DNA of 64,000 nucleotides from Ligula intestinalis (GCA_036362985.1 JAYGXS010000007.1:23279796-23343795), one strand, 5' to 3'; positions 19,386 through 29,360 are shown, numbered from the stretch's first letter. A program made the numbers and translations. Notes: generated by a model not told the origin, from the letters alone.

Positions 19386-19835
19386 CTTTGGGCTAGTACC
19401 TGTGTTGCCAGGATGAAAAACAACAACACAAGCTTATACTACTGTCTGCCTGTTAGCAGTATATGTATGTTACGTGGTTATCCCGCCGTGGTTGATGGAG
19501 TTCGGCCCAAATGTGTACAACAAATTCCGGTCTACGCCTATGGATTTAGAATAAACTGATCTATACAGAGCATAGAAATTAATTTCAAAGGAAATTCCAA
19601 AGCTGGAAATCTAAAACCGGTATGTCAACCAGAAAGCCGGTTTCGAAATTAATTTCTGTTCGCGGTATATATCAGTAACTTTAAGGTCTATAGGCGTAGA
19701 CCAAAATTGTAAGTGTATATTTGGGTTGAAGCCGGCGAACCACTGCGAAATATGCATTTGCTGCCGACAGAGAGACTTTAATAGTATAAAATGGTGTAGT
19801 AACTTACCATACTAACAGGCTAGGTAGTTGCTAAA

Positions 19836-19910
19836 AGGTTCACACACGTGTTTCGCCGGTATTCTGCCGCTGTTTGACACAGCTAGGAGGGATCCGACTA
19901 ATCAGTGGAT
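19836..19910 (-). ncRNA. Hammerhead ribozyme copy, decayed
   Basis: On the minus strand the core reads CTGATTA instead of CTGATGA and the cleavage triplet is GTG, which is not cleavable. GAAA, the short stem III and the loop II sequence are kept. It is a decayed relative of the copies at 23.8, 24.2 and 38.7 kb. Confidence 0.55.
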
Positions 19911-20084
19911 CCCCCAGCTTTTCCTGTCTGCTTTCTAGTTGATATACCGGTTTTGAAAGCTCAGCGTTTTTAATCTCTTGAGGAATGATGCTTGCAACTA
20001 CATTTGCATTTTTAAAGTAATAAAACTATATTTAACACCAAGTTAACAATTACTTACGATATGAATACATGTTTTGGAACACCC

Positions 20085-21240
20085 TGTATTTACATTAAAT
20101 TTCCGTCTATACCTATAGACTTAGAATAAACATATCTATACTGAGCACAGAAATTGCCTGTGTTGCCAGTATGGTAAATTATAACATATTCTAGACATCA
20201 GGCGAAGGAAATCACACACTGATGGGACAAGAACAGCAAGACCCACATTTTCGAGAACAGGGAAAAAAGCAATCACAAGTTCAAATATTTACCTCGAGTA
20301 GAAAAGAAGGATGCAGACATCCGTCAATGAAAAAAAAACGAATTAAAGCGCTTTTTAACGAGAAAAATTATTCGAGAAAGTGCTTTGACCGGCATATTTA
20401 CCGTCAAGGTTTGTTGTGAACGTCCACGTCTTTTCTTGCTGGCGAATTTTCGTGTTTGGACCTAAACGGCCATCAGTATTTGAAAGAACNNNNNNNNNNC
20501 GAATTTTCGTGTTTGGACCTAAACGGCCATCAGTATTTGAAAGAACCTCCAATAACTCACGACATCCGTTAAGGCTCTTAAGAAAGGTTTTATTTTGATT
20601 AACGCAGCAAAGAATCTACATAAATTTGCCAATAGATTGAAGAGACACTGAAGATAGTGCATAATTCACGCGCACTTCATGGACAATCTAAAACTCCTTT
20701 TATTCTGACACCAGAAGTATCTATAAAGAACTATGACGGGAGGCGAATTCTCTTAATATACACGCAAAATGGTTTGTTTACAATTGCCCTTGACAAGTTT
20801 TTTTAAAGTTATTAGTCATTGACCGGCCTGTCAAGAAGTTACCGTATGTGAAAGTTTATTTATGCAATGTCCCCGTCGGCAACCCGGTTTAGCTGGCATA
20901 CTTATTGTCAAGGTTTGTCGTGGAAGTGCATTTTTTCTCAGCGGTTAGTTTCATATCTAGGAGGAGTCGACCAATAGGACCCAAATGGCCGCTTGCATAA
21001 GAAAGAACATTAAAGAACTCGCTATATTTGGTAGAAATGCTTTTAAGAACTATATTGGTTTCAAGGTTTTGATGAAAACGCATAAAAATCTACATTTGTG
21101 GGAAGTCGGTTGAAAACATTAAACGGATAGAAAGTGCTCATTATATATATGCACAAAATGGTTGGCTTAAGATTACACTTGAATATTCTATTTAAATTTA
21201 TTAGCCACCGACCGGCCTAGCAAGGCCTATAATACGCTAG
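20085..21240. repeat. Composite duplicated repeat region
   Basis: Blocks from 19100-19310 recur here: AATTAAAGCGCTTTTTAACG at 20341 and a GGCATATTTACCGTCAAGG-like block at 20391 and 20892. The segment with GGACCTAAACGGCCATCAGT (20457) has a diverged partner near 20970. The stretch 20100-20150 is a fragment of the hammerhead repeat. No coding sequence is seen. Confidence 0.5.
20490..20499. other. Assembly gap (10 N)
   Basis: Ten N between two identical 47-bp sequences (20443-20489 and 20500-20546). The gap size is probably nominal. Confidence 0.95.
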
Positions 21241-21352
21241 CCGCTGGGAAGAGTAAGTCCCATAATCAGTCGAGGAGCGTCCATCTACCATACTTTATAT
21301 TGAAAAGTTTATTCGGCAAACATATGTTTTTAGGGCAAAATTAATTTATGTA

Positions 21353-22145
21353 GTGCACCTCACATAGCCCTAGTCCCAGCAGTTTGCCCTATGGAAACGG
21401 TGGTTAAAGGGTTTTTACAGGTGTGGAAATGAGATAGGCAGGAAAGTAAATTTTAGAGGTGTGGTGTTAATACTAATCTGACACTCGTTCACCCCCTTTT
21501 CGCTCATTCTTGTTGATTAACATTCACCCCTGCCTCCCTACGAACGCTTGATGTTTGCCTATATAATCCTTACCGCTCTTTATTCCTTTTTAGTTCGTGT
21601 ACGACAATTATAAGATGAGTAAAGCCCAATTCTAGGGTACTCGACTTCTCATTCTTCTCGACTATTCGGCTATTGTGTACTAAATAACGCGACTATCTCC
21701 CAATCACGACAAGAGGTAAGTGTAAAGTGATAAAATGTAGTTGAATTTGTTTCTCGCGGCCGCTGGGAGTAAGTTATTCTTCATGGAAATTGAAGGTGTG
21801 CGCAGCGCTTCGCATCGCGGACTATACTTATCTAATTCCCTAACTGTAAGGTGGATCTCCGGTAAGTTAAAGTAGACCATCTCCTAACCACAATTACTAT
21901 TTTTGAGGAATGGCAAGAAACCTGCAATTTTATAATCAGGTTTTCCCGCAATAGGTTAAACGATAATACCGATTAGAAAAATCTACAGATATAAATCAAC
22001 AACACTTATAAATACAGTAAAATAAAAATGCATTTAGCATTTATTAAGGTATATTCCACTGCCTATCCTAATTCCCCACCCATAAAACCCAAAGCCGCCG
22101 TTTTCATAGGAAAAGATACCGGGACTAGGGATTAATGAGGTGCAC
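21353..22145. mobile_element. Element with about 65-bp terminal inverted repeats
   Basis: The left end (GTGCACCTCA, then CCCTAGTCCC, then CCTATGGAAACGGTGG) matches the reverse complement of the right end (GTGCACCTCA, CCCTAGTCCC, CCTATGAAAACGGCGG) over about 65 bp with roughly 70% identity by eye. The interior of about 660 bp codes for nothing recognisable. It could be a non-autonomous DNA transposon; no target duplication was identified. Confidence 0.5.
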
Positions 22146-22568
22146 CACACAAAATACTCTTGCCAATTTTAGCAATTCATCGTCAGGCCAGTGCAATTAC
22201 AGGGATACGGAAAATCGTACAGTTTGACAGTCCATTGAGTACAACTCATATTTGCCCGCCGCCCGCAAGGATAGGTTGTGAGCAAGGGTCAGGTACATGG
22301 AGCGAAGTGAACGACTGTCAGTAGGAGATGGGGATGGGATAGGCGATCGCCACCGGGCGTCGGCCACGGAATTCAAAGAGCTTGTGTTAGCGTCTCCTGA
22401 CAACACAGCACTGGATTCGCCAGCCGAAGCGCAGTAGTGCACGCTATTCCTCCATAAACAGACACCAGCACAAAAGTGACTCATCCTGGGCCAGATATTC
22501 ACAGAACGAGACTACGGTGATCGCCAGTAGCACATGCGAACACGCGAGTCTCAAGAAGTAATTGAAAA

Positions 22569-22751
22569 TAAGAAGTAGATGTGATCGCTGGGACAAGAAC
22601 TTTATGCGGCTGAAGTTTCTAAATGTGTCGCGTTGATCCGTCATCAGAGACCAGTTTCCTTCTACTGTCTCTGAGGTGATGGATCCGCGAGGGACTTCGA
22701 AACGTCAGGCGAGTAAAACTCTTGTACCAGCGATCACATCTGCACCTTCTT
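22569..22751. repeat. Long fold-back hairpin
   Basis: The left arm AAGAAGTAGATGTGATCGCT and onwards pairs with the right arm ending AGCGATCACATCTGC-ACCTTCTT. The inner parts GAAGTTTC/GAAACGTC and GGTCTCTGATGACGG-like arms also pair. Arms of about 85 bp are separated by a short centre near 22660. Confidence 0.65.
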
Positions 22752-22888
22752 CCCACTGCTATTATCAACAGAATGTGCGCGTACGCAATAGACGTCGAGG
22801 GGAAGGGTGTTGACCGTTTTTGCGCATGGGAAGAGAGCCAATGATTCTATTTTCTAAGGCGATCGAATCCTCGACGTCAGTGGTACCA

Positions 22889-23110
22889 GTCTATCTAAAG
22901 GTCTTCATAAGCCGATGCCTACGTGCTTGCCCGTCGAGGAGTCAACTAGAACCAGCCCGTACGATATGACATGCGCTGCCATGCATCAAGTATATCTCAG
23001 AGGCGACAGAGCGCACTGATGCGGGACTAGGCGTCGGAATTGCACACTGTCCCAAGGCTACCATGTGCGGCCGGGTCATGAGGATCAAGGATCGGTTAAA
23101 TCCCAGTGAG
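22889..23110 (+). pseudogene. Penelope-like element fragment before the GIY-YIG domain
   Basis: The translation contains GLGVGIAHCPKATMCGRVM, which leads to RIKDRLNPSEQS. This is the linker that precedes the GIY-YIG endonuclease in Penelope-like elements. It stops at the junction with the hairpin repeat (23110). It is almost the same as 24967-25196. Confidence 0.65.
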
Positions 23111-23224
23111 CAGTCCATGAACAGAAACCAGCATAAGTGACTCCTCTTGGGCCAGATATTAAGAACGAGACTGCGCTGATCGCCAGTAGCACATCTGAAC
23201 ACGCGAGTCCCAAAAATACAATTG

Positions 23225-23404
23225 AGAACAAGAAGCAGATTTGATCGCTGGGACAAGAACTTTATGCGCCCGGCGTTTCGAAATCCGCCGCACGGATCCA
23301 TCATCAGAGATCAGGTTTTTTTCTATTGTTTCTTTGCTGATGGATCCGCGATGACGTCAGGCAAATGAAATTCTTCTCTTAGCGAACACATCTGATTCTT
23401 CTCC
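23225..23404. repeat. Long fold-back hairpin, second copy
   Basis: GAACAAGAAGCAGATTTGAT and onwards pairs with the right arm ending ACACATCTGATTCTTCTC. CGTTTCGAAATCCG and GGATCCATCATCAGAG mirror the right-arm CTGATGGATCCGCGATGACG. Confidence 0.6.
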
Positions 23405-23784
23405 CTTCTATGATCGAGAGAGTGTTCGTGTACGCAATAGACATCGAGAGGAAAGATGTTGAAAGATTTGGCGCATGGAAAGAAACCCAATAATTCGACT
23501 TTCAGAGGTGAACGCCAACTTGACGTCAGAGATACCAGTCTTGGCGCGTTCGGTTATAGTGGAACGGAAAAGGGGGAAGGAGCAGTCAGTGACCTTTTTC
23601 TTCGCAGTATGTTGATAGATTGCCCCCCCCCGTCTGTCCGGTTTAATCACGTCAATTCGTCGGCACTTGCCTGCCAAAAAACACTGGCCTCCCTGCCTTT
23701 GTTGATTAAGCCAGCGAGACCTAGCAAAGTTTTCCAACGGGCGTTGTAACTTACCATACTAACAGGCTAAGTACTTGCTTAAAA

Positions 23785-23858
23785 GCCCAGACACGTGTTT
23801 CACCGGTATTCTGCCGCTGCTTGACACAGTTGTTAGGGGTCCGGCTCATCAGTGGGTC
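23785..23858 (-). ncRNA. Hammerhead ribozyme, type I, core intact
   Basis: On the minus strand: CCCA (stem I), CTGATGA, GCCGG, a loop of about 35 nt, CCGGT, GAAA, C-ACGT-G, the triplet TC, then TGGG (stem I). Stem I has 4 pairs, stem II 5 pairs with one G-U, and stem III 2 pairs with loop ACGT. The predicted cleavage is after GTC at 23790. The palindromic ACACGTGT suggests that two ribozymes could pair as a dimer, as known for hammerheads with a minimal stem III. Confidence 0.75.
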
Positions 23859-24215
23859 CTCCGCTTTCCCTATCTGCTTTCTGGTTGATATACCGGTTTA
23901 GAAAGTTCAGGTTTTTAATCTACAGAGAAATTAATTTCTGATCGCGGTTTATATCAGTATATATAAGGTATATAGGCGTAGACCGAAATTGTAAGTGTAT
24001 ATTTGTGTTGAAACCCGTCAACCCTACTAAAATGTACACCTGCTGCCACAGGACAGTTTTAAGTAGCATAAATTGACGTTTTAACTTGCCATACTAACAG
24101 GCTAAGTACTTGCTAAAAGGCCCAGACACGTTTCGCCGGTATTCTGCCACTGGAGATTACAAACCTGAACTTTCTAAACCGGTATATCAACCAGAAAGCA
24201 GATAGGGAAAGCGGG

Positions 24216-24292
24216 GGACCCACTGATGAGCCGGACCCCCTAGCAGCTGTGTCAAGCAGCGGCAGAATACCGGCGAAACACGTGTCTGGGCC
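24216..24292 (+). ncRNA. Hammerhead ribozyme, type I, complete
   Basis: CCCA (24219-24222), CTGATGA (24223-24229), stem II GCCGG/CCGGC (24230-24234 with 24270-24274), GAAA (24275-24278), stem III A-C/G-U around loop ACGT, cleavage triplet GTC (24284-24286) and TGGG (24287-24290). All conserved core bases are present, including the G10.1-C11.1 pair. Loop II (24235-24269) can form a small inner hairpin (GCTG/CAGC). Stem I may extend beyond an A·C mismatch. Confidence 0.8.
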
Positions 24293-24589
24293 TTTTAGCA
24301 AGTACTTAGACTGTTAGTATGGTAAGTTACAACGTCAATTTATACTGCTTAAGACTGTCCTGTGGCAGCAGGTGTATATTTCATTGGGGTTGACGGGTTT
24401 CAACACAAACATACACTTACAATTTTGGTCTACACCTATAGACCTTAAATATACTGATATATACCGCGATCAGAAATTGATTTCTCTGGAGATTAAGAAC
24501 CTGAAATTTTCCAACTGGGCTGACTTCCTTTGGCCCATCGATGAACACTCATCTGTCAGTGCTTGTTTTTCCGATTGAAACCATTAAGA

Positions 24590-24970
24590 GCATGAGCCCG
24601 TGATGCAGTGGGTTAACAAAGTGGACTTCTCACCAGCAGGTCGCGGATTTGAACCTCGAGGCACGCACCACTTGAGGTTGGCTGGCTGGCTGGCTAGTAG
24701 CCCTCGGTGGATCAGGAGCCCCGCCGGGTGGGCCTCAACCCCCGCGGCGAGGAGGAGTCGGAGCAGCGTGGTCAGGAGGGGCTGCTTCGACATCAAAAAC
24801 ACAGATGGAGAGGAGGGGAGATAGACCTACCGTAGAGAGATTGGTGTAGCAGACCTTGGCCGCCGTGAGGTTGGCTGTGACTGACTGATGACGGCTAATA
24901 AGCCCGAAACGGCGGCCGTTTCAGTCTTTCTCGCCGCTGTTATTAATGTCTCCACGACCAATTAATTCAG
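24590..24970 (+). mobile_element. tRNA-Arg-derived SINE with 3' hammerhead-like motif
   Basis: The head has an A box (GTGATGCAGTGG), TGGACTTCTCACC similar to the tRNA-Arg(UCU) anticodon region, and a B box (GGATTTGAACC). A GC-rich body follows (GGAGCCCCGCCGGGTGGGCC and onwards), then the hammerhead-like motif at 24879-24926. The body recurs on the minus strand at 27140-27335, and the head recurs at 6425-6522. The layout (Pol III-type head plus 3' hammerhead) is like the Sm-alpha SINE-like elements of schistosomes. Confidence 0.7.
24879..24926 (+). ncRNA. Hammerhead-like motif in SINE, best copy
   Basis: GACTGA, CTGATGA, then C, GGCT-AATA-AGCC, C, then GAAA, CGGCGGCCGTT and TCAGTC. Stem I has 6 perfect pairs (24879-24884 with 24921-24926), stem II 4 perfect pairs, and stem III 4 pairs. 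The predicted cleavage is after GTT at 24920. The pair 10.1/11.1 is C·C instead of G-C, so activity is uncertain. Confidence 0.6.
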
Positions 24971-25510
24971 AACGGCTATCCAAAGGTCCTCATAAGCCGA
25001 TGCCTACGTGCTAGCCCGTCGAGGACTCAACTAGAACCAGCCCGTACGATATGACATGCGCCGCCAAGGACGTTTCGAAAGCGACCGAGCGCATTGATGC
25101 CGGACTAGGCGTCGGAATTGCATACTATCCCAAGGCTACCATGTGCAGCCAGGTCATGAAGATCAAGGATCGATTCAATCACAGTGAGCAGTCGGGTGTA
25201 GTGCATTGCATACGGTACCAAAACTGTCCTCGAAAGTACACAGGACATACTAAATGCATGCTTGGTCCGCGCAAACAAAAATATAAACTGACTCTAATAC
25301 AGGGTGACGCATTATCGCAAGTGCTGCCCACGCCTACGGGACGCGTTACGGAATTACCTTCGCAGCGGCTAAGGTAATCACCAACGACACCAACAAGACA
25401 GACCCAGCATTGATTGAAGCCTGGGCCTCGAATGAGAGCACAGTCAATAGGGGCACACATAGCCCTACGCCGGACAGACGTCAATGTTGGTTGACTGACC
25501 CCATTTCCCC
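24967..25510 (+). pseudogene. Penelope-like element: linker and GIY-YIG fragment
   Basis: The frame from 25051 reads GLGVGIAYYPKATMC, then SEQSGVVHCIRYQNCPRKYT, then GHTKCMLG. The second part is a GIY-YIG endonuclease start with altered residues. A block similar to ALIEAWASNESTVN follows in another frame (25415-25450). It is 5'-truncated and frameshifted. The first 230 bp are a near copy of 22889-23110. Confidence 0.7.
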
Positions 25511-26095
25511 TCTGTAACTGTTGCTCGCTTTTATCTCTCTGACGATGGACTCCAGTAAGAATTCGAAAGGTCAGACGAATATAAGCATGACTCCAATGAT
25601 CGACATGCCTTCTTCTTTGTGGTGTATTTCGGTTCTTTTGCTATTTTTTCTTATCTTGCGTCCCACTTCAGTGATCGAAAATGTTTCACTTGTTTATCCT
25701 CCATGCTAGGCCATTAATGGCGTCACATGGATGAATCATCGTGCCTTCACACCTGCACACTGTTGACTTCCGGGTTTCAGGGGCGAGTTGTTCTGACACC
25801 AAAGTGGGTGGTACGTTTGCGGTGGCGTCGGCTGCCGACCTGCAATGTCACATTGTTTAAAAATATCCTGGTGGGCCCATCATGCTGCAATCAGTTTATG
25901 TCGATAGTCAAGACTGTGCACTCAACTAAACAAATGCCTATACATCCAACAATCACAGTTGTGGCAAAATAGGGCGAGTTTTCACCAGGGGAGAGGTGCA
26001 GACAGAGTCCAGGCAAAATTGGCTAGCTATTGCCAGTCTAGCGGCCGTCACCAGTCACATACACGCGAATTCGCCTCGCCTATGCTTCAATCCCG
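25511..26095. other. No supported gene
   Basis: Intronic sequence with no coding or repeat feature that I can support. Confidence 0.4.
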
Positions 26096-27510
26096 CCGTC
26101 TGGATGCAGCTGTTTAATTTACTATCTGGTGTACAGCCAGCAATGTTGTTCCGCATCCTGTTGTCTCAACACCATGCGACTTCGCAGACAGCGGTTTGCG
26201 ATTTGCTGACCTGAAAACCCCTGACCGACTTCCACACGGGGGCACACACGCACCTCCGGATAGTTGCGGTTAACAAAAAGGGTCACTTGAACATGCCACC
26301 CCTCAGTCAACGCAGCAGGGGCCTCTGTTCGCGATAGCCCCCTCCCGGGAAATGCACAACACACCAATCGTATACCAGTTGAACACGCTCCACAAGCACG
26401 TAAAAGCCGCTGCCACCGCTTCAACACACTCCCTTGAGCAGGACTGAAGAGTAGCTCTGACTTCGCCAGTAGAAACTGCTGCCTGGGACAGGAACTGGGG
26501 GTTCTGTGTGCAATAAATTCCTCAGTCTCGCTTCTTTTTTTCAAACAACCCGATATTCCATCTGATTATGGTAGTGCCCTAACACAACCAGTACTTAGAC
26601 GCTACAGCTATTCTACCATTATATTTCTCACTTTTCAATCATCAGGGGTTGCCTGGACGAACGCAGCGCCACCAGTCAAATGCACGCAAATTCGTCTTGC
26701 CTTGGCTTGGCGTCAATCTCAGATACCCGCCGTCTGGATGCAGCTGTGTAGTTTACTATCTCGTGTACAGCCAACAATGCTGTCCTGCTCCCTGCCGCCT
26801 CAACATCATGCGACTTCGTGGGCAGCTGTTTCCGATTCTTTGACCTGAAGACCCCTGACCGACTCTCACACGGACGCACACACGCGCCCCCGGATAGTTG
26901 CGGCTACCAAAGGGCCAAATGAACATGCAGTCAACGCAGCAGGGGCCTCTGCAAGCGACACTCCCCTCCCGGGCAAAGCACAGTACACCAATCGTACACC
27001 ATTTGAATTCGTTTTCCAATCATGGAAAAGCAACTGCGACTGCTCTCAGGCATGACTGGACGTAGTCAACACCAACCCTGACTTCACCAGCGGCAACTGC
27101 TGCCTACGAACCACAGCAGACGCGTCTTCGACCGCGTTCCCACCCGCCCTCAGGGCGGCCAAGGTCTGCTACACCAAACCTCCCTATGGTGGATCCGTCT
27201 CTTCTCCTCTCAATCTGTTTTTTTTATGACAGGCAGCCCCTCCTGACTATGCTGCTCCAACTCCTCCTCTGCGCCGCCGGGATTGAGGCCCACCCGGCGG
27301 GGTTCCGGATCCAACAAGGACTACTTGCCTGCCTTGCATGCCTGCTGCAGCAACTGGGGGTTCTGGGCACAATAGCTTTCTCATTCCGGTGACTTCTGTC
27401 TCTTTTCCAACAACCCGGAATTACATCTGATGATTGTACTGCCCTAACACAACCAGTACTTAGTAGCTACAATTATTCTACCATTCACTTTCTCACCTTT
27501 CACCTTTCAA
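26096..27510 (+). repeat. Tandem pair of a diverged repeat (about 630-860 bp apart)
   Basis: 26096-26345 matches 26728-26990: CCGTCTGGATGCAGCTGT, CCTGACCGACT, GGATAGTTGCGG and GTCAACGCAGCAGGGGCCTC are shared. 26548-26643 matches 27411-27506 (GCCCTAACACAACCAGTACT). A third, more diverged copy is at 40200-40375. An inserted SINE body (27140-27335) explains the longer spacing of the second block. Confidence 0.65.
27140..27335 (-). mobile_element. SINE body, minus strand, lacking the hammerhead
   Basis: This is the reverse complement of the 24.7-kb SINE body, including GGTCTGCTACACCAA, GACAGGCAGCCCCTCCTGAC and GGCCCACCCGGCGGGG. Neither the tRNA head nor the hammerhead-like end is present. Confidence 0.65.
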
Positions 27511-28260
27511 GTGATTATCGTGCAGCCTTTTCTCAAGATAAGATGGCGGCCTTTTAACGAGCTTCATTCTGACCGCTAACGAAACGTATGCACTGTAGAA
27601 GTAGCTAGTTAAGTAGTAGTATGCATTTTTACCATAGATTTTGACTGCCTTTATAAATTCAAATCTATTTTAAGGTAAACATACACGAAAAAAGTCATGT
27701 CTTGTCCTGATTTGGTAGTAAATTAGGCCTTCTTTAACTTTCATGCTTAAAGAAGGGGTGCTTTTGGGTTTTAAAAAAATTCTAAATTGCTGAAAAATTT
27801 TGAAACCTACCGACTGCTACACCTGAATTCAAGGTTTACAAACTGCGTGCAGTGTACATCATGTTTAAGGAAAAAACATTGTTGCCCACGGATTTAGGGA
27901 GGGGTCGCATCGTTCTCATTAAATTTTGCAATCGATATGGATCATAATGTAGCGTTAATAAATTTACAGATACAACGTATTATGAATGAACACCTCAAGA
28001 TGGTAAAAAATCTCATAATGAGAATTTTTTTCTAAAACAGAAGGATATCCTTTCTGTAAGTATGAATGTAAAAAAGGCGTAAATTGCTACCGAACGAATA
28101 CAAGAAAGGATTTTTTCTTGCATATTTTCCATTTAATGTATTTCGAGCCTCTCAAGCCAACAGATAGTGATTGCAAGAATATGCACAGATACCAGTAAAT
28201 ACACATGTTACTCCATTACTGGTAGTTTGAACGAATGCGGATGAGTACATACTCCAGAGG
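27511..28260. other. AT-rich intronic sequence, no supported gene
   Basis: No coding or repeat feature that I can support. Confidence 0.4.
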
Positions 28261-28267
28261 TGTTTGC

Positions 28268-29360
28268 GTACGGCCTGAATGAAAATGTCACGGGGCAGTA
28301 GATCCAAAAGAGCTCAGGTACGCGACAGATGCCCAATAATCGGTTGACCTAGTCTGACCCACAATTTTTCAACTGGTCTGAAATGCTGTGCATGCAGGCT
28401 AGACCTACAGTTCGACCATATGCGCCTTCAGATCTAGGAGAACTTGAACTTTTAAGCGGCGAGTTACGGGTGAGTGAACATATTTCCACGCGTGTTCAGG
28501 TTTACTGTCTCTGTCAACATGAGGACACACGCATGAAAGTATGCGTATTTGCGCGCCGTTAGGCTCTATGGCAGGCTAACGGCAAAATGGAGAAAGAAAT
28601 GAAGGGACTGAATGCTATTCGGAGGGGAGAGGGAGGGTGGCGGCGGCGGCGGCGGCGGCGTCGAAGTGTAATGTCTCGTAGAGGAGACCGGCGTGATGTC
28701 GCGAAAAGGAGGGTCAAACCAGAACCCTTCTTTCCGAATCCTCTGCTCGTAACTGAGCCCCTATCCAAAGGCACACATGTTCGACCATTACTGATCGCTA
28801 GAGAGAACGCGCGGATAAGTGCATACACCAGAGTTGATGGCGTACGGCCTGAATGAAATTGTCATGTGGCAACAGGTTCAAAACGACACCCTTTGAATAG
28901 CTGTGCGCTCAGACGCCTGACAGACGCCCCATAGTCAGTTGACCTAGTCTGACCTACAACTTTTCCACTGGCCTGAAACGCTATGCATGCAGGTTAGACC
29001 TACAGGCTGACCATATTCGCCTTTAGATCTAAGAGAAAATGAACTTTTAAGCGGTGGGTTACGGGTGACTGGGCATATGCCAGCAACGCGTGTTCAGGTT
29101 TACTGACTCTGTCAACATGAGGACACACGCACTAAAGTATGCGTGTTTGCGCGCAGTTAAGCCCTGTAGCAGATTAACGGCAAACCGGGGAACGAAATGA
29201 AGGGGGCTGAATGCCGTTCACAGGGGAGGGAGCGGCGTTGAAGTAAAATGTCTCGTAGAGGAGACCAGCGTGGTGTCACAGAAAGGAGGGTCAAGCTAGA
29301 AAACCTCTTTAAGAATCCTCTGCTCGTGACTGAGTTCCTTTCCAAAGGCACAAAAATTAG
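28268..29360 (+). repeat. Tandem duplication, period about 574 bp
   Basis: GTACGGCCTGAATGAAA starts at 28268 and 28842. The copies share GTTGACCTAGTCTGACC, CGTGTTCAGGTTTACTG, TGTCTCGTAGAGGAGACC and AATCCTCTGCTCGT. They differ by point changes and by a GGC run (28639-28660) in the first copy only. Apparent reading frames are short and differ between copies. Confidence 0.75.

Larger units (their letters stand above)
19090..19975. repeat. Inverted pair of hammerhead-repeat units, decayed
   Basis: The plus-oriented part (about 19090-19635) and minus-oriented part (about 19640-19975) carry the same repeat in opposite directions around a centre near 19640. Landmarks are TTACCATACTAACAGGCTA, GCCGGTATTCTGCCGCTG and GGTCTATAGGCGTAGACC. 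The upstream block of the left half (ATTAAAGCGCTCTTTTAACG) recurs at 20342. Each half holds one hammerhead copy. Confidence 0.65.
22443..23530 (+). repeat. Tandem duplication of a Penelope-associated segment (about 670-bp period)
   Basis: 22443-22870 and 23110-23530 are diverged copies. They share GGGCCAGATATT, CGCCAGTAGCACAT, GATCGCTGGGACAAGAAC and TACGCAATAGAC. A Penelope coding fragment (22889-23110) lies between them. Each copy contains a long fold-back hairpin. Confidence 0.7.
23740..24500. repeat. Retrozyme-like hammerhead repeat: 335-bp tandem unit plus inverted unit
   Basis: The block starting TTACCATACTAACAGGCTAA occurs at 23751 and again (TTGCCATACTAACAG) at 24086, a period of 335 bp with one hammerhead per unit. 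From about 24155 the order reverses, so 24263-24500 is the reverse complement of 23925-24152. This produces arms of about 230 bp around a roughly 110-bp centre that holds the intact plus-strand hammerhead. Monomer size and ribozyme type match known animal retrozymes. No protein is encoded. Confidence 0.8.
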
